A stretch of 64,000 nucleotides of DNA, taken from positions 32,587,292 to 32,651,291 of the forward strand of contig NC_054753.1 in assembly GCF_018143015.1 (NCBI RefSeq), read 5' to 3'. A program made the position numbers and the translations under genes. The stretch comes from Lytechinus variegatus. Taxonomy: Eukaryota > Echinodermata > Echinoidea > Temnopleuroida > Toxopneustidae. Of the stretch, positions 55,844 to 64,000 are shown one piece after another (within the stretch, counting starts at the first letter, position 1; each line of letters opens with the position of its first letter). The notes under the pieces were generated by a model that was not told the origin of the DNA, ran no database searches, and worked only from the letters and a program-made list of their open reading frames with translations.

Positions 55844-56399
55844 CCCGGGGGGGGGGGGGGCACTTCCATTCACGAGTGGATACCATGCGTGACCATGGGG
55901 TCTCGAAAAGCACCCTAAACACCCATATTATGAAAATGCACCCATTAACAAGTATTGGCGTGTGAAACCCTACCCTTAACAAGTATTGAAGACAAAACGA
56001 TACTCTTGGCAAATATTCCCTGAAATGAACCCCTAAACAAGTACAGGAATGTTTTATTGTTACGGGTCCTTCGGTCGTCGGCTTCAACTTATTTGGTTTA
56101 GTACGACCCCACATTCTACACCTCGTGCAAACCGTACTCTAAACACGAAGTGTTGGGGAAAAAAGGACATCCTTTATTATAAAACATTTTAATTTTGTTT
56201 TATTATCCCCGCAAATTCGACCCTAAACACGTAATTTTCCTAGCGAAATAGATACCCTTTTTTCATTATTTTTGTGTTTTTGACACCCTTATCACGTTAC
56301 GTACGTAACGTGCCCTATCGTGAAAAAGACATCCTTTTTACGTGTTTTTTTTGGTCGCGCATGGTATCCACTCGTCAATGTAAGTGGCCCCCCCCCGGG
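55844..56399. mobile_element. Family C element, copy 4
   Basis: Flanked by ATGGTGGA at 55,836-55,843 and 56,400-56,407. Ends CCCGGGGG... and ...CCCCCGGG. The 20-bp palindrome CACGTTACGTACGTAACGTG is at 56,293-56,312. Nearly identical to copy 1 in places, so probably recent. Confidence 0.88.
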
Positions 56400-56765
56400 A
56401 TGGTGGATGAAATGTTTTGGATATATACATGGTCACATTGCAAAAAGGATTTACGTTTTGATGCAAATTATATTTTCTAGCCATTATGCAATCAGATTTT
56501 AAAACAAATAAACCAAGATTTAAAAAACCATGGAGATACATGTACAAAGTCACACTGCACATGTATGGGAACACGATCGATTCCCACCGCTTTGAGAATT
56601 GTGCATCATCATAAATATAATGTGACCAAAGAAGTGATGTGTCTGAAACGTCCTTTAAATGAATATAAACATGGACACATCTGTGTTTTGAGCTATATAA
56701 TCAAGTATGAAATCACCGATTCTGGCCTAGAAAGTGGAAGCTTAAACATGCCCTATTTGTATTTA

Positions 56766-57113
56766 CCGGTAATAAAAATGATATTCTGCATTTATATAGC
56801 GCTTAACACATCGGAACTATGTCTCTAAGTGCTTTACAGATATATTATTACCCCAGTCATCAGATCTTGCATGCCCGCATACAATGTATGTACCTTCTCC
56901 ACTCCCTGGAGAGCATTTCAACAAGAGTTCCAAGACTACGTTGCTAGGCATATTACACAGACTTTCACATCCTACCGGGTACCCATTTAACACCTGGGTA
57001 GAGAGTGGCAAATTGTGGATTGACACCTTGCCAAAGGGTGCTAGGCCATGGTGGGATTCGAACACACGACCCTCTGATTACAAGGTGAGAGTCAGAACCA
57101 CTACACCACGGCG
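56766..57113 (-). mobile_element. tRNA-derived SINE, minus strand
   Basis: On the minus strand: CGCCGTGGTGTAGTGGTTCT head with A box, GGTCGTGTGTTCGAATCC B box, a body with CAGGTGTTAAATGGGTACCC, and a 3' part with GTAAAGCACTTAGAGACATA and TTAAGCGCTATATAAATGCA. The body matches the SINE at 20.1 kb, so this is a family. An open frame on the plus strand (56,884-57,258) is its shadow. Confidence 0.85.
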
Positions 57114-57490
57114 CTTCCACACCAACCAAAGTATATTCAAACTTGATTCATATCATTTTAATACACATTTTGGTTTCCATACATTATTCTGTACAATTGG
57201 TTTATTAACATCCCAAGTCATGAGATCATCCTTTATTCCATCTTCACCATCCCCATAGCAACACCAGGTTCATTGCATTCCATTCTCTCATTCATTTTCC
57301 CTTCAGTCATGCTTCCTAGTTTTCCCTTATTCTTTCTCCACATGGCCTCATTGTTTAGTTCTTAGTATTCAGTTCCACATCATGATCACTGTTCTACGCT
57401 TTCATTGGTTCTTATTTAAAAGAGGTTAGTTTATTTTGTGGGCCATACCTTTTCCTTGTATTTGATTGGTTGAAATTTGATTATTTTGAA

Positions 57491-57967
57491 AAGACAAGTC
57501 CACCCAACCAAAAAGTTGATTTGAAATAAAAGAGAAAATTCCAACAAGCATGGCACTGAAAATATCAGAGTTGGATGTAAAATAAGAAAGTTATGATATT
57601 ATGAAGTTCTTCTTAATTTCACAAAATAGTTACATGCAAATCCTGGTTGGTATGCAAATGAGGAGAATGATGACGTCATCCAATCATTATTTCTAATATT
57701 CTAATTTTCTCAACATTGTTAAGTGAAATAATTGAAATATTGCATAATTCAAACAATAAAAAACAAAATAGTGAGTCAGGGATATCATCAACTCTCTCAT
57801 TTGCATAACACTGAGTTGTGCATAGAACACTTTTGTGAAAAACAAGCGAAACTTAAAAATGTCATAACTTTCTTATTTTACATCTGATTTTGATTAAATT
57901 TTCAGTGTTGTGTTTGATCTATCTCTATTCAAATCAACATTGTTCTGGGGTGGACTTGACCTTCAAA
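57491..57967. mobile_element. Family A palindromic MITE, internally shortened
   Basis: AAGACAAGTCCACCCAACCA start and CTGGGGTGGACTTGACCTTC end. GTATGCAAATGAGGAGAATG is followed by ATGACGTCATCC; the right arm has TCATTTGCATAACACTGAG. The centre is deleted relative to other copies. Confidence 0.75.
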
Positions 57968-58072
57968 GATTTAAAGTGGTACATCTCAGTTATTTTGTGT
58001 TCACCTTTATTCATTTAGTTTTATTCTATTTTCTATATAGAGGAGCAGTGGAGATTGATTTGTTTTGAACAG

Positions 58073-58218
58073 AGGCCCATTTCATAAAGAACTTGCAACT
58101 GTTGTAACTTGGCACCTACCATTGAAACCTTGATTATGATTGGCTGCTGAGCCCTATTGCCATGGTAGTTGTCATTATGGCAAAGGTACATTTGCAAGTC
58201 TTTTATGAAATGGGCCCA
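58073..58218. mobile_element. Foldback element with GGCCCATTTCATAAAGA ends
   Basis: AGGCCCATTTCATAAAGAAC plus TTGCAACT at the left mirrors ATTTGCAAGTCTTTTATGAA plus ATGGGCCC at the right. The interior holds ATGATTGGCTGCTGAGCCC. Non-coding. Confidence 0.75.
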
Positions 58219-58219
58219 G

Positions 58220-60355
58220 GAGTGCACATGAGACTGGAAAGGGTTATTTATTTTGAGAATGTTACATTTTACTTACTGTACATAAACATACTAATCTCAC
58301 TGCTTTGCTTCATTATGTGTTAACCTTATTGAACATTATAATATAATCTGATTGCAATACATAATTCATGTTTCGCAATTAATTCAACTTTTTTATCACT
58401 GTGCAATATGATCAAAGGGTCAGAGCCTGCATGACAAGTGTCCAGCTTGGCTGAGAATATGCTAGTAGTTTATGTTAATGATACTCACATTAAGGACTAC
58501 TATATTATTAACCCTTATATGTGGTAGGTATAACAATCTTCCACTGATGATTTTGACTTACAACTTAGTTATCCAAACAGGTATGTCAACTTGACAAGCA
58601 ATTGAGCTAACCATGCTCATTAGCTTTGCCCTCATTAAGCCATTAGTCTCAAAATCTTAAATCAAATAATTACCTTTGATATCCAGATCCCCTGTCTAAG
58701 AACCCTTATTCATTGATTTAATCTCAACCCATAAAGCTCTAATTGATAATACTTTCAGAAAACCACTAATCACAGAACAAAGAACTACCTTCCCCTTCCC
58801 AATAATTAAACCCTCTTTTTTCCTATATCCTAAACCCTTCTATTACATATTTGTTGTCGAGTATATGCCTGGAGCATGGTGAGGGGAGCGCCCAAGGGCT
58901 CAGGTGAGAATGTTCTGGACCTCACAGACTGAACATCTATTTCTTGACAATCTGTATTGACTTTGCATCTATATTTATGATTGGAGTCATATTTGACATT
59001 CAACAATTAGTTTCATTACATGGTGTGGATTTATGACAACTTCATTACCAATCCAAATGCAACATTTGATGCAATTATCAGCATTCTGCTTGGTGAATTT
59101 ATTCAAACTATTTTCAGCCTGAATAACCATTTCATGTACAATTTCATTTTCTCTTTAGTTTTGTTTGTTGGTTATCAAATTTTAAAAGAGGCATATGTCG
59201 ACACAATCTACCACCAATATATCAATAAGAATCAGAGTTTTGACAAAGTGGCCCCCCCAAAAAAAAAAAAATAACAAGCTGGCAGCACATCTGCTGTGAA
59301 CTAATGAAAATACAATCGCAATTTATACTGTAATTACCAATATACAGTGTGTCTAAAATACTATACACTTTTGAAAGGGCTACCAAACAAAAAATATGTC
59401 ACCTTGGGGGAAAATACCTGTATATATGGAAAGTAAACTTTCAGAAGACAACAAAAAGTTGGAAAACTATTCGTGCTCGAGTGTGCACTGCCCACTTAAA
59501 CAAAGGGTATGAAAATTAGGGCGGGCAGGAATTATTAGCCTTCCCATTTCTTTCAGTTTTTGAGGGGCGAGTCCCTTAGAACTTTCAAAATTGAGGATGC
59601 TGTGATAAATTAATGGTCATTATCAATTCAAATTGTTCAAGCAAATTTTTATGAACTATCAAACTGAAATTCCATGCATGAGCATGAATTGCAATCTTTA
59701 GGGCAGCAGTTTAACTTTACAATGTGGGTCTCAGCAGTGTGTTCATTGGAGTCAGGAGAATAGGGGTAAGAAACGACGTCAGTGGGTGAAGTAAGCTGAT
59801 GGGAAAAGGGTCAACAGAACGTTTAGCCTCACTCCTACAGGTCCGTCCCTCCCCCTCCTGTTGAGACTGAGACTGCTCGCTATTTCATTATTATTAAGGT
59901 AATAGTGGACTGTCTATTTGATAGTTAATAGTGGACTGTCTATTTGATAAATTCTGAAAATTCGGTCATCAACTTTTACCTATCAATCATTCAATCAACA
60001 ATTTGTTAGTAAATAAACCCATGCAATCAAAGTGATCAAACAATAATCTTTTTGAATAAGTTATCAATCAAACATTCAGCTTTTTCAATAAATTATCCAA
60101 TAAATCACCATAATTAGTCAAGTTTATAATCATTCAACGGAAAAGAAAGACTCATCAGTCACTTGGCATTTAAGTTTTGAATACCATCCAGGAGAAAGGG
60201 GGGGGGGGGGGTGGAGGGTGGGGTGAATACATAATTTGTAAGAGAACACACAAAAAATGTCCCTTTAACCCAGTCTTACCCTATCTCACCCCCTTGCATG
60301 TAACAGGTACCATATCATTACTCTGACTCTCACAAGCACACCTGCTAAGAAAAAC
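58220..60355. other. AT-rich stretch without recognised gene
   Basis: I see no conserved coding sequence. There is a 23-bp direct repeat (AATAGTGGACTGTCTATTTG plus ATA) at about 59,905 and 59,928, poly-G at about 60,199 and poly-A at about 59,260. Short frames such as 59,020-59,274 have no recognisable content. Confidence 0.4.
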
Positions 60356-60359
60356 TAAC

Positions 60360-61440
60360 AAGTGGAATGTCTCTGGCCGTCTTACCTGCATCACGCGATT
60401 CAACATAGTAGCAGTGCTGACTTTGAAAACTACTATAACTCGCACAAGATGTTCAGTGATACTCTTCTTTCCACATTTTATGAATTAGACCAATACACTT
60501 ACAGAGATAGGATGGTAATTCAACAAATACCCCCAATGCGGCCAAAGTTCATTGATCTCACATGACCTTTGACCTTGATCATGTGACCTGAAACTTGCAC
60601 AGGATATTCAGTGATACTTGATTACTCTTATGTCCAAGTTTCAAAAGTCAGATCAATAAACTTGCAGTTATGATGGTAATTCAACAGATACCCCCATTGT
60701 AGCCAAAGTTCATTGACCTTTGACCATGGTCATGTGACCTAAAATGCGCACAGGATGTTCAGTGATACTTGATTACTCATATGTCCAAGTTTAATGAACT
60801 AGACCAACATGCTTCCGAAGTTATGATGGTAATTAAACAAATACCCCCATTCGGCCAAAGTTCATTGACCCTAAATGACCTTTGACCTTCATCATGTGAC
60901 CTGAAACTCGCACAGGATGTTCAGTGATACTTGACTACTATTATGTTCAAGTTTCATGAATCAGATCCAAAAACTTTTTTAAGTTTTGATTGTAATTCAA
61001 CAGATACCCCCAAATCAGCCAAAGTTTATTGACCATAAATGACCTTTGACCGTGGTCATGTGACGTGAAACTCATGCAGGAGGTTTGGTGATACTTAATT
61101 AACCTTATGTCCAAGTTAAATGAACTAGGTCCATATATTTTCTAAGTAATGATGACATTTCAAAAACTTAACCTCGGGTTAAGATTTTGATGTTGATTCC
61201 CCCAACATGGTCTAAGTTCATTGACCCTAAATGACCTTTGACCTTGGTCATGTGACATGAAACTCTAATAGGATGTTCAGCAATTCTTGATTAACCATAT
61301 GGGCAAGTTTCATGAACTAGGTCCATATACTTTCTAAGTTATGATGTCATTTAAAAAACTTAACCTAAGGTTAAGATTTGATTTTGACGCCGCCGTCGTC
61401 TGAAAAGCGGCGCCTATAGTCTCACTCTGCTATGCACGTG
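60360..61440. repeat. Second copy of the ~165-bp-unit TGACCTTTGACCTT element
   Basis: It starts GTGGAATGTCTCTGGCCGTC and ends GGCGCCTATAGTCTCACTCT then GCTATGCACGTGAGAG, matching 20,613-21,719 throughout. Five units each carry TGACCTTTGACC with a following TCATGTGAC. Confidence 0.85.
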
Positions 61441-62356
61441 AGAGAAAAATGCTACACTAAAATTACGATTCTCGTTTAATCATGCATCAAATTTCTTTTT
61501 TTTTCTGGAGCGGGTGTAAAATAATTTGTGATGATATACAGGGCATAGGATGAAAACTATTTTCTATTTTTTGAGAAAAAGGCATTTCATTTAGTTTTTT
61601 TCACTACTTGTAGATTATATGGGGAAGCTGCTAGCATATGATGTCACAAATATAACATATATAAAATGCGCAGGATTTCAATCCTTATAACTTTTAAAAT
61701 CTTTACTGGATTTTGCGCAAACCTTCACCAATATTTTATATTATATTTTTATTTTCATGATATATTTGTAAGAGTGAACTCCCCTTCAATTGAACTTGTA
61801 GGGTTGGTGAGTTCTTTGGGAAGAATTATACTTAAACTCAAGAATGTCTCGTGATAAACATTTAATGCACTGTAGATCAGACAATCAGTGATGGGCATCA
61901 ACATATATTTCAATTCCAATCAAAATATACATTACATATAGCTGGTTGATGGAGGCAGAATAGAGCAAGCTAAATCTGCATGCTTACAAAAAGTAAGCCA
62001 TAACAGGCAAGGTTCATCTGACACAAAAAAGTCTCGAGGATAACATTTTTTTTTTTGGGGGGGTAATTATTTTTCAAAATGATGCATAGAGCACAATGTC
62101 TAATTTAACTTAAAGACTTAAATGGTTTGATGTTGGTCAGTCATTTAAATTAAAGACTTCATAGAGTCAGGGAAATTCAAATTAAGTTGAGACATTTCAG
62201 GGCTGTACCAGATTGCTACATTGACTGTTCACTTGGTCTTATCATTTATTCAAACATGATTAAATAATACAACTAGTGAGTGATTCAGACCATGATCAGT
62301 TAGATTCTCAACAATCCTTCTAAGGGAACCGGGCGTCCATTGTTGATATTTATCTC

Positions 62357-64000
62357 TCAGTCTTCATCTGATTCCTCAGAAGAATCTGAAGAAACAGAAG
62401 AATCTAAATCAGAAGGAGGTGGTCTGAAGTACATATCCGCATCTATTCTCTCAGAGAGCAAACTTGGAAGTCTTTCTCTGTAAGGAACATTGTTGCGCAG
62501 GATAACTTGTGTGCTTAGCTCCTCAAGAGATGGAGGAGACGTTGGGTTCAAAAGAGGCAACATTTCTATCACCTCTGGATAATCCTGCTCAGATTGCTCA
62601 ATGCAAACACTGTCTGGTGGGCAACCATATCGAATCAGCATCTTGGCAATTGGGATAATGAAATCTCTATCATGGGCCACAGCAACAATCTTCACCAGTG
62701 TTTCTAGTAATGAAGAATCTGAAGCAGGATCATAGCCGTTGTGGAAGAGGAGACCGAAAATGACATACTTCAATCGATTCCTTACTTCCTTGGTCTGCCC
62801 ACAATACATATCGTCAAACATTGTATTGGCCATGTTTTCAAAGAAAACAGAGATGACTGATATTGGACGGTCACCAATTGTTGGACAGCCATCTTCAGCA
62901 TACATCTTCATGCAATGCAGAATATCCTTGACATATGACAGCACTTCCTCAAGATATTTTGCTTGTGATTGGTAGTATGCAAAGTTGAACAACAGACCTC
63001 CCAATAGTTCTAAGATCTCTGGTCTTTTCTCTCTGAGCATCCCGCTATCTCCTTGGAATCCCTCTGCGTATACCTGCAACAACCTTGGAATGAACTTCAC
63101 CCCTAATGATGTTGACAATCTGGACGTCAATGCGTTCTGAATCATGTCCAGGACAGTTCCAAGTGGACATTTCCCAAGCATTTCTTTCCTTACCAAAGAC
63201 AACAGGAGATTGTAGCCCTCTTCTGAACCAATCTCAAAGAAAGCTGGATCAGTGTAACTGGATGTAAATCGCCAGAAATCATATTTAACTTTTGCATTGT
63301 CAGGTATGGACTTAATACCGATAGTAAATGCCTTCCGCCTGATCTTACTCCTCAGAACACCATTTAGAACAAGAGTTGTCATGTGAGTAAAGAAATTGTC
63401 GAGGGCACAGTCAACATGAAGTGAAGATAAATCACTCTCATTTCCAGGATGTTTCCATGAAGATGCAGCAAGGTGAAAGGAGTGACATGCATCAACTAAA
63501 TGGTATACATCAAAGAGTGCTTGTGAAACTCCCAACAATTCATATGCCTTGACCATGTCTCCAGGAGGCACTGGAATTTCACTTTTTGATGAAAAGTACT
63601 CCACCACATCTTTGAAGCTGTTTAGAGCTGCCACACAAACAGGACTCAATCCATCATCATTCATTTGCAAGATTGCTCCATTGTGGATCAGAATTTCAAT
63701 GATATCAATAATTCTTTGAAGCTCCTGTTTTGGGTACTTTATTTTAGTCCGACATATGGAAATCATAGGTTTGTCCCCTTGACAGGCATAATGAAGAGCA
63801 GTGCTACCACTGACAGTGCAAGTCAGGTTAGGGTCAGCTCCAGCTTCCAACAAGAGATTAACAATGTCTTTCTGTCTATTTTTGCAGGCGATCATCAGGG
63901 GTGTTTGTCCCAAGTGATTACATCTGTTAACACAAGAAGGATCACTTGAAGAAGCAAGGTACTGCCTCACATCCTCTGCATCCCCAATCTCTCCTCCTTC
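62357..64000 (-). CDS. FEM1-like ankyrin protein 3, 5' end outside window
   Basis: Third FEM1-like copy, open from the window edge to its stop at 62,357 (547 codons visible, N-terminus missing). Ankyrin repeat 1 reads NHLGQTPLMIACKNRQKDIV then NLLLEAGADPN. Repeat 2 is SGSTALHYACQGDK with an insert ending IIEILIHNGA. Repeat 3 is DGLSPVCVAALNSFKDVVEY. Then comes the FEM1-type MVKAYELLGVSQALFDVYHL segment. Near the C-terminus, SLEELSTQVILRNNVPYRER then LPSLLSERI corresponds to the VHL-box-like end of the other copies. The tail is acidic and Ser-rich (SSDSSEESDED). It lacks the Cys cluster of copies 1 and 2. Role inferred from FEM1: substrate recognition in a CUL2 ubiquitin ligase. No frame breaks in the visible part. 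Confidence 0.85.
   Translation of the reverse strand, partial: EGGEIGDAEDVRQYLASSSDPSCVNRCNHLGQTPLMIACKNRQKDIVNLLLEAGADPNLTCTVSGSTALHYACQGDKPMISICRTKIKYPKQELQRIIDIIEILIHNGAILQMNDDGLSPVCVAALNSFKDVVEYFSSKSEIPVPPGDMVKAYELLGVSQALFDVYHLVDACHSFHLAASSWKHPGNESDLSSLHVDCALDNFFTHMTTLVLNGVLRSKIRRKAFTIGIKSIPDNAKVKYDFWRFTSSYTDPAFFEIGSEEGYNLLLSLVRKEMLGKCPLGTVLDMIQNALTSRLSTSLGVKFIPRLLQVYAEGFQGDSGMLREKRPEILELLGGLLFNFAYYQSQAKYLEEVLSYVKDILHCMKMYAEDGCPTIGDRPISVISVFFENMANTMFDDMYCGQTKEVRNRLKYVIFGLLFHNGYDPASDSSLLETLVKIVAVAHDRDFIIPIAKMLIRYGCPPDSVCIEQSEQDYPEVIEMLPLLNPTSPPSLEELSTQVILRNNVPYRERLPSLLSERIDADMYFRPPPSDLDSSVSSDSSEESDED

Noticed and set aside
56884..57258. 124-codon plus-strand frame containing DSNTRPSDY
   Set aside because: This peptide pattern is the usual shadow of a tRNA-derived SINE read antisense; the SINE explains it.
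59020..59274. 84-codon frame with hydrophobic segments
   Set aside because: No family resemblance, no splice context, and it ends in a poly-A-derived Lys run.
1..64000. CRISPR arrays, rRNA genes, prophage or bacterial operons
   Set aside because: No spaced identical repeats of CRISPR type, no rRNA core motifs, and genes are intron-containing animal types.

Overview
The window looks like nuclear DNA from a marine invertebrate deuterostome, most likely an echinoderm and plausibly a sea urchin. Genes are split by introns or isolated as single exons, the DNA is AT-rich, and there are tRNA-derived SINEs, CR1/L2-like LINE remains, hAT and pogo-type elements and dozens of short palindromic elements. 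The species call is inference from repeat style and from the animal proteins encoded; no organellar, bacterial or CRISPR signal was seen.

Layout. 1-9.1 kb holds two decayed LINEs in opposite orientations, palindromic MITEs and a GAT-type minisatellite. 9.2-15.0 kb has no recognisable gene. 15,043-29,962 (minus strand) is a complete eight-exon NECAP gene (endocytic AP-2 accessory protein). I reconstructed it exon by exon with matching splice phases, giving 275 residues that end in WVQF. Its introns are packed with transposons: a 2.1-kb hAT-like element with an 8-bp target duplication, a pogo-type MITE nested in a repeat array, SINEs and tandem arrays rich in nuclear-receptor DR1 half-site pairs. 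30-39 kb and 42-53 kb are mostly repeats, including a family with G-tract ends, 8-bp target duplications and a perfect 20-bp internal palindrome.

Three long, apparently uninterrupted single-exon genes lie on the minus strand at 39.4-41.3, 53.0-54.9 and 62.4-64.0 kb (the last runs off the window). They are diverged paralogs of FEM1, the ankyrin-repeat substrate receptors of CUL2 ubiquitin ligases. Each has only about three N-terminal ankyrin repeats, a FEM1-like middle, a VHL-box-like C-terminal segment and an acidic Ser/Asp/Glu tail. The second copy has one in-frame TGA inside its first ankyrin repeat. This cluster is the best candidate for an undescribed system: a lineage-specific set of short FEM1-like ubiquitin-ligase receptors.

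NECAP and the FEM1-like genes have no evident functional link; one acts in clathrin coats and the others probably in protein degradation. All are on the minus strand, and nothing in the sequence points to joint regulation.
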